Source of the DNA: Epiperipatus broadwayi
Lineage: Eukaryota; Onychophora; Udeonychophora; Euonychophora; Peripatidae
Length of the DNA: 64,000 nt
NCBI GenBank assembly: GCA_028023455.1
Contig: JAQFVV010012416.1
Coordinates: forward strand, 6,489,594-6,553,593
Reading direction: 5' to 3'
Positions within the stretch are counted from its first letter, which is position 1. The number at the start of each line of letters is the position of its first letter. Under the pieces are notes generated by a model that was given only the letters and a program-made list of their open reading frames with translations, was not told the origin of the DNA and did not search any database. This document shows, piece by piece, positions 51,701 to 57,092 of the stretch. The position numbers were made by a program, and so were the translations under genes.

Positions 51701-52397
51701 GAGTAACTAGCAGAGGAACTACCTCATAAATAATCTTTAAAATTCTGTGATTGAGAAAGAATTTTACACTAGCTCCATTGATAAGTTCTTGGATTTTTTT
51801 TTTTTTTGACTTTAAAAGTTTCAACTTGCATATATATATTAAATATACATATGCATATTTGCTTATATATTAAAATTTAATTTATTATTGTTTGGTTCTT
51901 TTATTTAAAATAATAAAATATATATATATACAGTATTTTTTTTTTTTGTTATGGATGATTTTACAAACAAAAAAAAAAATTAGAACAAAAATTTTTTTTT
52001 TTAATTAACATTTTACTTTCATAAGAATAAATGTAAAGTTTGAAATGTTTGTATTTATTTATTTATAATTTTATTAAATAAATAATAATATTTGTAAAGT
52101 AATTAATTTCCAATGCACATACCGTAAGAATAATTAACAAGTCGAATTTTCTAGAGGCGTTTTAATAAACTTGCAAGTAACATTCTCATATGAATAAAAA
52201 TTAACCAATCAAACAAAAAAATTGACTATCCATCAACTCAGTTTTATCAATTTACAATTTTTTTAAAAATCTCATAGATATTATTTCAAGATTTTTTTAT
52301 AAATTAACATTTGTCTCATTTGTCACAGGCATCAAGAGCGTTTGAAAAAACTGATTTTGCGTCGGGAGAGTTCTTCCTCCTGTAAAGATAAAGAATG
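6666..52397 (+). CDS. SETDB1: SETDB1/eggless-type H3K9 methyltransferase, partial gene (10 exons)
   Basis: Join of 6666-6740, 12124-12229, 16913-17096, 22345-22530, 29499-29620, 29729-29833, 33307-33400, 46600-46772, 49433-49498 and 52329-52397 (1180 nt, about 393 codons). All introns are GT..AG, and phases at the nine junctions agree (1,2,0,0,2,2,0,2,2). Domain order seen: linker, H-x-C-x3-C segment, MBD, pre-SET with nine zinc-binding cysteines, SET-N (GWGLR, IYAG, GDEYLAELD), then the acidic insertion that interrupts SET in this family. Known of the family: SETDB1 trimethylates H3K9 in the nucleus and silences transposons. Not found in the window: start codon, Tudor domains, and the C-terminal catalytic half (NHSC, post-SET cysteines). 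The last exon ends in phase 2, so the gene runs on past 64000 or through exons I missed. Introns are long (up to 13.2 kb) and full of mobile DNA. The family call is confident; the ortholog symbol rests on memory of the protein. Confidence 0.9.
7087..8590 (-). mobile_element. Penelope-like retroelement, decayed (RT plus GIY-YIG)
   Basis: Read on the minus strand. From about 8433 the peptide contains SSFDFIACIKHAKFNP and IASLNITELYGL, the layout of Penelope-like reverse transcriptases. The catalytic box reads WYVDDIFMAG at 7922-7951. A following block (7866-7492) corresponds to the RT thumb/linker. At 7368-7300 VYKI followed by YYGESRASL resembles the GIY-YIG endonuclease core (VYKI..Y-x-GET-x-R-x-L), frameshifted into the neighbouring frame after it. 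Stops and frame changes make it non-functional. It lies in intron 1, antisense to SETDB1. The same general class is known to carry hammerhead ribozymes. Confidence 0.78.
8600..12120. other. Intron 1 remainder, AT-rich, nothing recognised
   Basis: Many poly-T and poly-A runs; no coding, repeat or RNA signature seen. The minus ORF at 10751-10972 is lysine/glutamate-rich low-complexity reading of pyrimidine-rich DNA. Confidence 0.5.
12124..12229 (+). CDS. SETDB1: SETDB1 exon b: H-x-C-x3-C segment before the MBD
   Basis: 106 nt, acceptor TTGTAG, donor GTATGA, phase 1 in and 2 out. Reads VPHDCGPDCLKDF followed by FRGNNPLRIPMLCGWER. This matches the conserved stretch upstream of the SETDB1 MBD (H-x-C-x3-C, then a K/RGxNPLL-like motif). 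It is too short for ordinary ORF finding. An antisense ORF at 12063-12254 is a shadow. Confidence 0.9.
12311..12480. mobile_element. 170-bp MITE with about 52-bp inverted arms
   Basis: Left arm starts TAAGTGCTTGGCGACGC and the right arm ends with its complement GTGTCGCCAAGCACTTA. Arms are near-identical over some 50 bp, share GTAAGAAAAGTTT and GCGAAAACT, and are bordered by TA-rich flanks. It starts 81 bp after the donor of exon b. A spurious ORF (12163-12387) crosses it. Confidence 0.7.
13558..14735. repeat. 339-bp tandem unit with inverted partner (family B)
   Basis: Two full direct units begin at about 13558 and 13897, and a third at 14236 is cut after some 54 bp. From 14289 to 14735 the same unit runs in reverse complement, more than one unit long. 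Landmarks are TTTATATAGCGCTATGTTT, CAGCCTTTCAAGCTAATTG and an internal short hairpin around GAATAAAATGAATCCAC. No coding potential. A diverged relative is at about 44312-44840. Confidence 0.85.
14740..16912. other. Intron 2, second half, nothing firm
   Basis: AT-rich. A weak short repetition of GGTTTAGAACTAAAAGG-like words at about 15960-16080. The ORF at 15782-15991 was considered as a zinc-binding exon and rejected. Confidence 0.45.
16913..17096 (+). CDS. SETDB1: SETDB1 exon c: methyl-CpG-binding (MBD) domain
   Basis: 184 nt after a long T tract and CAAG acceptor; donor GTAAGT; phase 2 in, 0 out. Begins QIAKLRTGSRRVVFYRSPC and continues with CRRLRCMAEIHQYL and LTVDLFSFEVYV. The Y-R-S-P-C-x-R-R-L-R core and the following helix are those of SETDB1-type MBDs. 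An ATG inside the exon (16950) is not a start. Translation continues in frame into exon d. Confidence 0.95.
17661..17932. mobile_element. HHR-FB element, short fold-back copy
   Basis: Inverted arms AAACAGGCAAAATTCAC and GTGAGTTTTGCCTGTTT enclose one partial unit that carries a hammerhead-like motif on the minus strand. Flanked by TACTTGGGAAAT on the left (17649-17660) and TACTTGGAAAT on the right (17933-17943), a plausible target-site duplication. The ORF at 17723-17911 merely reads through the repeat. Confidence 0.75.
17767..17825 (-). ncRNA. Hammerhead-like motif (stem III pair lost)
   Basis: Minus strand: ATCCAA, TTCTCA, CTGACGA, stem II GGC/GCC, GAAAC, TACTC, TGGGGA, TTGGAT. The core is intact, but the G of GTC has become C, which breaks the single C-G pair of stem III. 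Confidence 0.5.
18405..18735 (+). mobile_element. LINE 3' end fragment
   Basis: Open with one stop: RLEAFEIFTWKRMEKISWM, then EEIRKRNWIGHILRRKYS and a basic tail. This is the C-terminal signature of a widespread animal non-LTR retrotransposon (LEAFEMW..RRMERISW; NWIGHILRR). It carries no polymerase domain and is dead. Confidence 0.75.
19083..19325 (-). mobile_element. LINE 3' end fragment (RTE-like), antisense
   Basis: Minus-strand translation, allowing frame changes, gives MDEIRKCAGVMWKREAKDRR then GETFILQWIDNG. This is the usual C-terminal tail of RTE-type LINEs. GC content is higher than the surroundings. No full-length ORF. Confidence 0.65.
19330..21115. other. Intron 3 segment, nothing recognised
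   Basis: AT-rich filler between a LINE fragment and the solo LTR. No ORF, repeat pair or RNA motif that I can support, apart from a short tandem of TATTATGTCTATATACTAAT-like words near 20290-20355. Confidence 0.45.
21121..21741. mobile_element. Solo LTR of 621 bp
   Basis: Begins TGTCATATAACATC and ends CCAAACACAACA, i.e. canonical TG..CA ends. It is flanked by perfect 5-bp direct repeats GATTA (21116-21120 and 21742-21746). Less AT-rich than the surroundings, with AATAAATATT near the 3' side as a possible polyadenylation signal. No internal domain, second LTR or primer site, so it looks like the product of LTR-LTR recombination. I cannot assign a superfamily. Confidence 0.8.
22061..22264 (+). 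mobile_element. Decayed LINE C-terminal fragment
   Basis: The open stretch contains LIKHILRSERMIIGILDEIR and EEKQRVVGQKKE, recalling the LIGHILRR..LEGxVEGKRGRGRKR tail of LINE proteins. Short, lysine-rich and isolated, 80 bp upstream of SETDB1 exon d. A chance resemblance is possible. Confidence 0.45.
22345..22530 (+). CDS. SETDB1: SETDB1 exon d: start of the pre-SET domain
   Basis: 186 nt, phase 0 on both sides, T-rich acceptor and GTGAGA donor. Reads TFCDIKDISYGKEHVAISCV, NGIDRQYPEYVEYSTKRLP and ends LCGCDCSDDCQ. The D-I-S-Y-G-K-E motif, the CVNGID block and the first pre-SET cysteine cluster line up closely with SETDB1. A decayed LINE tail (22061-22264) lies about 80 bp upstream of the acceptor. 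Confidence 0.97.
22658..23371. repeat. Inverted pair of tRNA-derived SINEs with flanking motif copies
   Basis: Right half (about 23071-23260) begins GAATAGCTCAGTTGG (A-box-like) and has GTTCGAGTCTC (B-box-like). The left half (about 22894-23070) is its reverse complement, with GGGAATCAAACCTGG as the complementary B box. Both halves share the ATACC..CGAAACATTG tail. A GATGATGGAAATAGTCCA block appears at 22658, inverted at 22843, and again at 23310. Head-to-head insertion or fold-back; no polymerase. Confidence 0.65.
23734..24081. mobile_element. Fold-back element related to HHR-FB
   Basis: Terminal inverted repeats GTTATATAATGAGC and GCTCATTATATAAC enclose about 320 bp whose middle is distantly similar to the HHR-FB unit read in the ribozyme sense: TTAGTTCAG..CATATGA..TTTAAAT..CCTCACTGATGA. 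It contains the best hammerhead candidate in the window. In SETDB1 intron 4, sense orientation. No clear target duplication. Confidence 0.7.
23981..24041 (+). ncRNA. Minimal type I hammerhead ribozyme candidate, intact
   Basis: Fold by hand: stem I lower ATATCC/GGATAT (6 bp), internal loop, stem I upper CTCA/TGAG (4 bp), core CTGATGA, stem II AGC/GCT with a CAGCA loop, core GAAA, stem III one C-G pair plus the A-U pair around a TG loop, then GTC with predicted cleavage after 24026. Stems differ in sequence from the HHR-FB copies but keep pairing. Weak points: 10.1/11.1 is C and A rather than G-C, and stem III is minimal, as in dimer-acting animal hammerheads. It would lie in the SETDB1 pre-mRNA. 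Confidence 0.68.
24250..24587. mobile_element. Fold-back/MITE with about 50-bp inverted arms
   Basis: Left arm AGCTCTACTATCACTATTAA..TCTCTGCCTGAA (24250-24300) is mirrored by TTCAGGCAGAGAATTTAAC..GTAGAGAGCT (24535-24587) with a few indels. The 234-bp interior has no ORF. Not obviously related to the other families. Confidence 0.65.
25210..25320 (+). repeat. Partial SINE-like repeat
   Basis: Contains GAGATAGTGTGG..GGGTCATGTGAAAGTCTGTGCTC, matching the 3' half of the repeat at 40990-41240 and 45850-46015. The B-box-like site (GTGCTCATATACC) is decayed. Confidence 0.45.
29232..29295 (+). repeat. tRNA-like SINE head fragment
   Basis: GGTTTAGCTCAGTGATAGA (A-box-like) and, about 45 nt on, AAAGTTCAG in the B-box position, with GGAAGCTAAAAGGTTC between. 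Looks like the head of a tRNA-derived SINE. It cannot fold as a good tRNA. Confidence 0.4.
29499..29620 (+). CDS. SETDB1: SETDB1 exon e: pre-SET domain, middle
   Basis: 122 nt, acceptor TTCCAG, donor GTAAAT, phase 0 in and 2 out. Reads DKLKCACWQLSLKATS and ends GYEFRRLKEAVITG. The KCxC pair continues the zinc cluster, and the GYxxxRL block before the next cysteines is a SETDB1 hallmark. The intron to exon f is only 108 bp, the shortest in the gene. Confidence 0.96.
29729..29833 (+). CDS. SETDB1: SETDB1 exon f: pre-SET end and SET start
   Basis: 105 nt, acceptor TTTCAG, donor GTAAGT, phase 2 on both sides. Reads IYECNSRCKCPPSCLNRV then QLRLQVFKTEKM. It supplies the last four pre-SET cysteines (YEC, RC, KC, SC) and the LQVFKT strand that leads into SET. 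The final codon AT|G joins the next exon. Methionine stands where relatives often have a polar residue. Confidence 0.96.
30582..30640 (-). ncRNA. Hammerhead ribozyme candidate, intact core
   Basis: Minus strand: ATCCAG/TTGGAT (one G-U), TCCTCA/TGGGGA, CTGATGA, stem II GGC/GCC, GAAAC, TA, GTT. Cleavage triplet GTT is allowed. Antisense to SETDB1, so it would need its own or read-through antisense transcription. Confidence 0.6.
31147..31205 (+). ncRNA. Hammerhead-like motif, core mutated
   Basis: Plus strand in the SETDB1 intron: stems as in the family, but GAAAC reads GAGAC, which changes a catalytic-core adenine. Probably inactive. Confidence 0.45.
31660..33090 (+). mobile_element. RTE-like LINE, decayed
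   Basis: Plus-strand reading with many stops and shifts: DTRNYRAISLSLYI at about 31953, GFIDYEKAF at about 32130, ALDLPDISPEY after it, an AGDV remnant of the FADD box near 32418, and a C-terminal tail WTYCKKRC..RVIEIKFVSMIWRR..HWFNNG at 32850-33060. The order and spacing fit an RTE-clade reverse transcriptase and tail. Lies directly downstream of the HHR-FB palindrome. Confidence 0.72.
33307..33400 (+). CDS. SETDB1: SETDB1 exon g: SET domain, N-terminal part
   Basis: 94 nt, acceptor AATTAG, donor GTAAGT, phase 2 in and 0 out. Reads GWGLRCLDDIPMGTFLCI then YAGQLLNEQGANE. GWGLR is the S-adenosylmethionine-binding SET motif, and CIYAG is the following strand. The downstream intron is 13.2 kb. 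Confidence 0.96.
33401..36864. other. Intron 7, first part: no recognised feature
   Basis: AT-rich, with A/G-rich simple sequence at about 34130-34450. A less AT-rich zone at 35690-36330 contains TATAAAAGTGTGGGC near 36160 and might be a retroelement remnant, but I could not find matching ends. Confidence 0.4.
36865..38162. mobile_element. ISXO2/Merlin-like DNA transposon with long inverted arms
   Basis: Ends are GGTAAAAGTTCACTATAACG and its complement. The outer arm (36865-37051 against 37973-38162) is almost perfect over about 185 bp. A second block (about 37047-37103 against 37791-37848, containing CCTATACAGACTAGG) is also nearly perfect; the right arm has about 125 bp extra between the two. 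The left arm additionally holds an inverted 33-bp copy of transposase coding sequence (37103-37135). No target duplication of 8-9 bp is evident. Near-identical arms suggest a fairly recent event. Confidence 0.8.
37253..37802 (+). pseudogene. ISXO2-like (Merlin) transposase, frameshifted
   Basis: Two overlapping frames. Frame 1 from 37253 gives ELLIVEIDETYYFHQKYHR (first catalytic Asp in the VEIDE motif). The reading then moves near 37415-37425 into the frame giving QVIGGIERASRKCFLIEVAD, LPGTHIISDGWAAY (second Asp) and HSQNIENMWMRAKRKLKF (third catalytic region). This is the IS1595/ISXO2 DDE domain in order. One frameshift breaks the ORF; the N-terminal zinc-ribbon part is missing, and the C-terminus runs into the inverted arm. 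Far less AT-rich than its surroundings. Confidence 0.88.
38345..39240. repeat. Imperfect tandem duplications
   Basis: A roughly 110-bp block occurs at about 38757-38869 and again at 38878-38988 (both with CAGTTTATTACGAT and TTTTGTTTACTTTG). Around it, CTTAAATAATCTGGGT recurs at 38588 and 39004, and CCAATGG..AAAT blocks recur at about 38411 and 39219, so a larger 400-800 bp duplication seems to underlie it. No coding signal. Confidence 0.6.
39240..40490. other. Intron 7 segment, nothing recognised
   Basis: AT-rich with one short plus ORF (39499-39708) that matches nothing I know. Confidence 0.4.
40490..41243. repeat. Inverted pair of SINE-like repeats
   Basis: The core TGGAGATGGTAATCTGGACC..AGTGCTGGTTTAGCATGAA is on the plus strand from about 41010 and in reverse complement at about 40510-40690. 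Each copy has a B-box-like site (GAGTTCGAATCC at about 41161, complemented near 40518). A GTACAGTGTATTA tail follows both copies in the same direction. The 124-codon minus ORF across it is an artefact. A third copy is at 45850-46015. Confidence 0.6.
42312..42505 (+). repeat. tRNA-derived SINE with poly-A tail
   Basis: GGTTGGCGCAGTTAGAGCA (A box) and GGATTGATTCTGGC (B box) about 35 nt apart give a tRNA-like head at 42334-42393. An AGATCAGCCAT..TCCT block occurs before the head (42312) and near the end (42463), followed by A12 at about 42492. The ORF at 42091-42510 is not a gene. Confidence 0.6.
43681..43846. mobile_element. HHR-FB mini fold-back with 12-bp target duplication
   Basis: A 166-bp insertion made of the family's arms only: GTTAAAATAGGCAAAACTC..AGCAA and its complement. 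Flanked by perfect ATGTTCAAATTT (43669-43680 and 43847-43858). A diverged duplicate of the surrounding DNA at about 44175-44235 lacks the insertion, giving an approximate empty site. No hammerhead remains in it. Confidence 0.85.
43935..44940. repeat. Family B relative and flanking direct repeat
   Basis: Units starting at about 44312 and 44643 (331-bp spacing) share TTTACTTMTATAGYGCGATG and a hairpin around AGAATGGATCCACTCTA, the same layout as the repeat at 13558. A separate block (TTAGAATTTCATTTTAAATA and flanks) occurs at about 43935-44060 and 44818-44940 in direct orientation, bracketing the tandem. Confidence 0.6.
45850..46015 (+). repeat. SINE-like repeat, third copy
   Basis: GGAGATGATCTGGACTAACTG, AGTGCTGGTTTAGCA and GTGTTCAAATCCCC follow the order seen at 41010-41180. 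B-box-like site near 45998. It accounts for the start of the short ORF at 45987. Confidence 0.55.
46334..46402 (+). repeat. tRNA-derived SINE head or tRNA pseudogene
   Basis: GGTGGCCGAGTGGTTAGTAC (strong A box) and CGCGGTTCGCTTTCCG (B box) with a CTG..CAG anticodon-stem-like pair between. It lacks a convincing acceptor stem and is followed by ACATGAAACAAAAGGGGGG, so a SINE head is more likely than a functional tRNA. Confidence 0.55.
46600..46772 (+). CDS. SETDB1: SETDB1 exon h: SET-N end and acidic insertion
   Basis: 173 nt, acceptor TTCATAG, donor GTAATT, phase 0 in and 2 out. Reads DGHQYGDEYLAELDHIEVVE then RMKEGYESDAEEPEES and a Glu/Ser/Asn-rich tail. GDEYLAELD and the EGYESD motif mark the point where SETDB1 proteins split the SET domain with a long disordered insertion. 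The antisense ORF over this exon is a shadow. Confidence 0.96.
47470..47527 (-). ncRNA. Hammerhead-like motif, core mutated
   Basis: Minus strand; core reads CTGACAA instead of CTGANGA, and the first stem I pairs are disturbed (TAGGGA). Probably inactive. Confidence 0.35.
47922..47980 (-). ncRNA. Hammerhead-like motif, core mutated
   Basis: Minus strand; CTGACAA again, as in the neighbouring unit, while GAAAC and GTC are kept. The shared change suggests that these two units amplified from one mutated copy. Confidence 0.35.
48369..48426 (-). ncRNA. Hammerhead-like motif, GAAA lost
   Basis: Minus strand; CTGACGA and GTC kept, but the GAAAC segment has lost a base and reads CAAAAC. Probably inactive. 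Confidence 0.35.
48840..48898 (+). ncRNA. Hammerhead-like motif, GAAA changed
   Basis: Plus strand; ATCCAA/TTGGAT, TCCTCA/TGGGGA, CTGATGA, GGC/GCC and GTC all intact, but GAAAC reads TAAAC. Single core change. Confidence 0.45.
49433..49498 (+). CDS. SETDB1: SETDB1 exon i: SET-insertion linker
   Basis: 66 nt, acceptor ATTATAG, donor GTATTT, phase 2 on both sides. Reads STYSLGRGTGPNNALERR with EPSRR at the end. The length and phase allow it to be skipped without shifting the frame. It lies between two arrays of the HHR-FB repeat in opposite orientations. The sequence is low-conservation linker, so the call depends on splice sites, open frame and phase. Confidence 0.82.
50476..50534 (-). ncRNA. 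Hammerhead-like motif, core mutated
   Basis: Minus strand; CTGACGG and CAAAAAC replace CTGANGA and AGAAAC. Stems mostly kept. Probably inactive. Confidence 0.3.
50917..50966 (-). ncRNA. Hammerhead candidate at the array junction, intact core
   Basis: Minus strand; CTGATGA, GGC/GCC, GAAAC, TA, GTC are intact. The usual 5' side of stem I was lost at the inversion point, yet the new junction sequence AATATTTTCA pairs with TGGGAATATT (10 pairs, two of them G-U). Pairing may be fortuitous, and the internal loop of the family fold is gone. Confidence 0.5.
51072..51130 (+). ncRNA. Hammerhead-like motif, stem II weakened
   Basis: Plus strand in the SETDB1 intron; CTGACGA, GAAAC and GTC intact, stem I ATCCAA/TTGGAT kept, but stem II reads AAC against GCC. 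Confidence 0.45.
52329..52397 (+). CDS. SETDB1: SETDB1 exon j: SET-insertion linker
   Basis: 69 nt, acceptor GTCACAG, donor GTGATT, phase 2 on both sides. Reads HQERLKKLILRRESSSSC then KDKE with two bases (TG) left over. A basic and serine-rich linker is usual in the SETDB1 insertion. The next exon must start with G, T or C; A would create a stop. I did not find it in the remaining 11.6 kb. Confidence 0.8.
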
Positions 52398-52669
52398 GTG
52401 ATTGTTATTTTTTTTATATACATTTAGAATTGACTTGTTTTTTTGGAATTTTGTTAATGCATGTGATTCTTTTACTATTTACAATTTTATCGTTAATTAT
52501 TTAATTATTTGTTTGTTATTCTTATTTTTTGTTTATAAATGCATTTTTCAATTTATACAATTAGATTGTTTATGTTTATATTTCTAATAACTTTTTTTTA
52601 TTTCATTTATTGTTATGATACATTAAAATGTATTACTCTCTTTTGCGCTGTGTAAAGCAATTTTTACTC

Positions 52670-53060
52670 TATTTAAATTCTGTTTCGTATAATTTGCAGC
52701 CTTCATCAGTGAATATTTTACATTTTTTTATTACATTTCATATGTTAAAATCAGGCATAATACATTTTAACTTAAATGTTTAAATTGATCATAATTGTAA
52801 ATATTTTTTTTTATATTTTCCTCTGAATCCTCATTCAAAACAAAAATGTTTTGGAAGCACTTTTTTTATTTTGTTGTGAAAGTTTTTGTTGGTGATTTAT
52901 TTATCCTCGGTTTATTGATTGACAATATTTTTAAAAAAAAAAACCGTTAAATTTGAATTTCAAAAATCTTACACGTTTCACTTTTCAGCAAAAAAACTTT
53001 TAATATTGATTACAGTTTTGACTGTACCATGCAGTCTTCATCAGATCTACAAAATTTGAA
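52670..53060 (-). other. Two degenerate hammerhead-like cores, different family
   Basis: Minus strand: CTGATGA then GACTG/CAGTC (5 bp) then AAAAC at about 52999-53046, and CTGATGA..CGAAACAG at about 52670-52712. Neither has a clear cleavage triplet and complete stem I. They suggest remnants of another hammerhead-bearing repeat. Confidence 0.3.
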
Positions 53061-54129
53061 CATATATAAAAATACAACCATTAAAATACATTACTTTATA
53101 AAATTATTAAATTCCTATCAAATTTATAAATTTTAAATTTTTTAAAAAATATTTCCTAACCTTTTTAATGCATATAATATCTTTAACATATTTACCATCC
53201 TATTCTATGTTCTTTTAAAATCTTTTCTATCCTCTTTCTCTATAACATATACCTATACATATAACTTTAATACATATAATATTTACATTATAAAGTAATT
53301 TTAATTACACTACTCCAAAAAAAAAAATTAATCACTCAATATAATCTTTCTTTATCTTTTATTCTAACTAAATACCTATTTCCATTCATTTTACCTTCTT
53401 AATTATTCTATATAAAATCTTACCTTATTCTATTCTTTTAACTTTCTCTATCCTCCATCTTACTCTAGTAATTCAACTTCCTTTTTAATCTCTCTTTCAT
53501 ATTCTATCCTACAGCTCCCTCTATTAACTATTTTTATAACTATTAATATTTACTATAATCATTCAGAAGGAAATAAATTTTCACACATGCACTGTTTATT
53601 TATACTATGTGACTTTTACATGCACTCATCCGTAAGTAAGAGTTTTAAAAAAAACAAGTGAATCACTTGATCTTAAAGCTTATTCCTATATAAGCCAACC
53701 CTTGCCTACAGTGCTTAACTAAGGGCTTGCTTCTACTGTGTGCCTGAGAATTCAATTGAATAATGAATTGTACAAAATTAGTTTGTACTTGGTTTTTTAA
53801 AACTCTTACTTACGAGTGAGAGCGTGGAAAATTCATACAGTATAAGTTACCAGCACATTTGTGAAAGTTTATTTCTTTCTGAATAGTTACAGATAGATAT
53901 TGCGCTGAATAGATAATTATTGATTTACATAAATTTACTATAGTAGTATATATATTAATTATTACTTAGAATTTTAAAAATGCTGGAATTGGTTTTTTTT
54001 TTATTTGTTTGTTTTAGCTTGATCCATTCTTAAAACAATGGCTTTTAATGGATTACATTATTAATTAGGAGTCAGAATACAAGAGTTTATATTATAAAAA
54101 GACTTATAAACATAAATTATTGGATAGAT

Positions 54130-56316
54130 CATAGATAAGTGCCCTCCAAGATTAAAGTTGCATTAAAAATAGATATTATTCCAGCTATATTCACGAGAAA
54201 ATTGATGGTTCGTTCTTCTATGCATACTAAATTTCAACAACTATTAAACATTAAAATTATTAATTATTACTTTCAGAATTGTAATTTTACTGAGGCGTGG
54301 AAATCTCTCAAGGAATGTGTTACAATTATAAATAAATTTATTTTTAGGTTCACTAAAAAAAAAAAAGAATCGTGACCGTCTTTTTGATAATTATCTTATT
54401 AATAGTGATTTGATTAAAAAAATGATAAAAAAATCAAGTCAGATGTCATATAACTTAATTTAATAAAGCTTGTATTTACAAATATTATATATAGAGCTCG
54501 CAAAAATAAGCTATTAACAAGCTTTGAGAATATCCTCAACCCCAGACCGGTTTCTGCTTCTGTTTGGCTGAATAATAAATTAAATGTAGAACTTCATAAT
54601 AAATATAAAGATTTAAAGGCAAAAATTCAATGACTAACAAGATGATACAGATATTCACTGATTATGGTAATTTTAGATCTTTTTTAATGCATTGACAGTA
54701 ACATATGAACCTGACAATGGTATCATAATTCCATTTTATCTACCCATTAAATTTGAACAAAAACGTCCAGAAGCAGCTTTTTGTAATGTAGTCTTAAAAA
54801 TTGAAAGGCTGCTGGTCCTAATGAAATAAATACATGGGGAAATTTTAAAATATGGTGATGATATGTTAGCTTCAAAAATATTGGAATTTGTTAGGAATAT
54901 ATGGGCCCACGAAGTTTTGCCATCCGACCTTAAGGATGTGTTTATTGTTTCCAATTTTAAAAGCAGAGGAAATAGACAAGTTTGCAGTAATTATCATTGA
55001 ATGTCATTATTATCCACTTCAGTGAAGATACTTCAAAGAATTTTGTTGAATAGGTTTCTTTCATTCATAAATGAATAATTACCAAAGATTCAACATGGTT
55101 TTAGAGATTTAAGAAGCATTCCTAGGCTTGGGTTTTGTTGCCAGGTAAATGCTAGAAAAGAGACAGGAACAAAGAGTGATTTATATATTGCTTTTATTGA
55201 ATTGATCGAGGCATTTGATTCAGTTAATAGGACAGATGTATGACATAATTTGAAATTAGTTAGTTGTCCACCAAAATTTATTCATATTATACAGTTTCTA
55301 CATGATGGAATGAAAGGAAGAGTTACTACAGATGGAAAATCTGAAGTATTTGAAATAAAAACTAATGTTAATCAAGGATTTAAATGCACTCCAACATTAT
55401 TTTCAGGTTTTATGACAATGATCTTTGGAATTGTTTATAGACAACTTATTCAAACAGGGATCAAAATTTGATATGCATTTGAGGGAGGAATTTTTAATTT
55501 GAATCGATTAAAAATGAAAATAAGAACTTCTTTTGGAATTTCAGATTTAATATGCTGATGATTGGGCTATTTTTGTCAGTTCAAAAGTCCATTTACAGAA
55601 TGTAATTAATATTTTGAATACAGAATATAAATACTTAGGTTTATTAATTAATGTTCAAAAAACTCAAGTTGTTTATTAGTCAGTGATGGAAGAAAAATCA
55701 TCAGCAACTTTTAGCTTGAGTAGTTATCAATTTGAGTTTGTAAACCAGCTTAATTATCTTAATGGTCTTATATGTAGAAATATGGACTTAGATATTGAAG
55801 TATAACACAGATTCCAATCTGCTGCTCCTATTTCCAACAAATTAAAAGATAGAGTATTTCACCACATTGGAAATAATTCCTGCAACTAAGTTGTTATTTT
55901 ATCTAATGTATTGTATGGAAGTGAAACTTGGACACCCTATCAGTGGCATTAGAAAAGTTTCATTTAAAAATAGTCGGTAAAATTTTAAAAGTTCAATAGC
56001 AAAATTATATAACTAATCAATGTTTTTCAACTTCTTGGATGTGAAACTATAGAGTTCGCTAGTATAAAACCACATGGATTGTATCGAATCTGTAAAATGT
56101 GAATGATGCAAGTCTTTCTAAAAGGATATTTTATGGTAAACTTGGTTTTAGTGAGAAAGATAGATCCAGTCTACATTATAAGGATTATTTCAAAGCCATT
56201 CTGAAGAAATGTCATGTCAATTATTTCCGTTGGAAAGATATTGGAGAGCTACAGTTAGGCATGGTGTTGAAGTATTTCAGAAAGAAAAGTTTTCTGCTGA
56301 AGAAATTAAAAAGATA
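54130..56316 (+). mobile_element. LINE (non-LTR retrotransposon), decayed
   Basis: Plus strand, several frames: IFTRKLM (about 54190), SKILEFVRNIWAHEVLPSDL (about 54873), ISLLS-like and KILQRILLNRFLSF (about 55030), DLYIAFIELIEAFDSVNR (about 55172), the finger/palm block FIHIIQFLHDGMKGRV then CTPTLFSGF (55276-55420), catalytic YADDWAIFV (about 55552) and the tail RIFYGKLGFSEKDRS..YFKAIL (about 56120-56200). Order fits RT plus C-terminal tail; many stops. The clade is uncertain. The same family is on the other strand at 62190-64000. Confidence 0.82.
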
Positions 56317-57092
56317 ACAGTATAAAATATCAGGAAACCAAAAAAATGGAGCAGCATGTGCTACATATGGAAGTATTTGTAGTTCACAAATTGGTTTGTA
56401 TTACCACCACAAGACAGAATTCATTTCTGGAGTAGTTTTTTCCTCTCCTTTATTGTTTTTTTTGGGGGGAGTTAGAATCGTCCTACTCATTTACAAGTGA
56501 CTGTTTATTATTATTATTAATTTAGAGATGACACCCTCTCTCCCCACCCACTTTATCCGTGAGAAATTTTAAGAAAAGTAATTTAAATATAAAACATATT
56601 CTTGATTCTTTATCCGCATATTATTATTTGTTCATACTGTGTGTTTAATAAAAATACTGTATTTAAGCAGATTAATTATATTTATTAATGCGAAATATAT
56701 GTCCACACTTTGTACAAATGTAAAAAACATAATACGTAAATAAGATTAAATTGATTAAACACATTGATCATACTACAAAGTGATTTAAATGTGAACTAAA
56801 ACATTAAAATTTTGTTGTTGTTTTTTTTTTACTAATTTTTATTTTTGTTTACTTTTTTTGTGTGTTGAATTAGCTATGATTGATTCAGCAGATGTCATGA
56901 TTCCACTTTATATTAAAAACAGATAAATATATAGTAACTAGTAGCTACAAATTTACATGTAATTGTTTTTTTTTTAACATTATATTATTTAACTAATATA
57001 GTCATTAATTATAACATAATTCAATACATTTCTTTATACTAATATTAATATGCTCTTAAATAATTAATTTTAAATATTTCTTTGATATTTTT

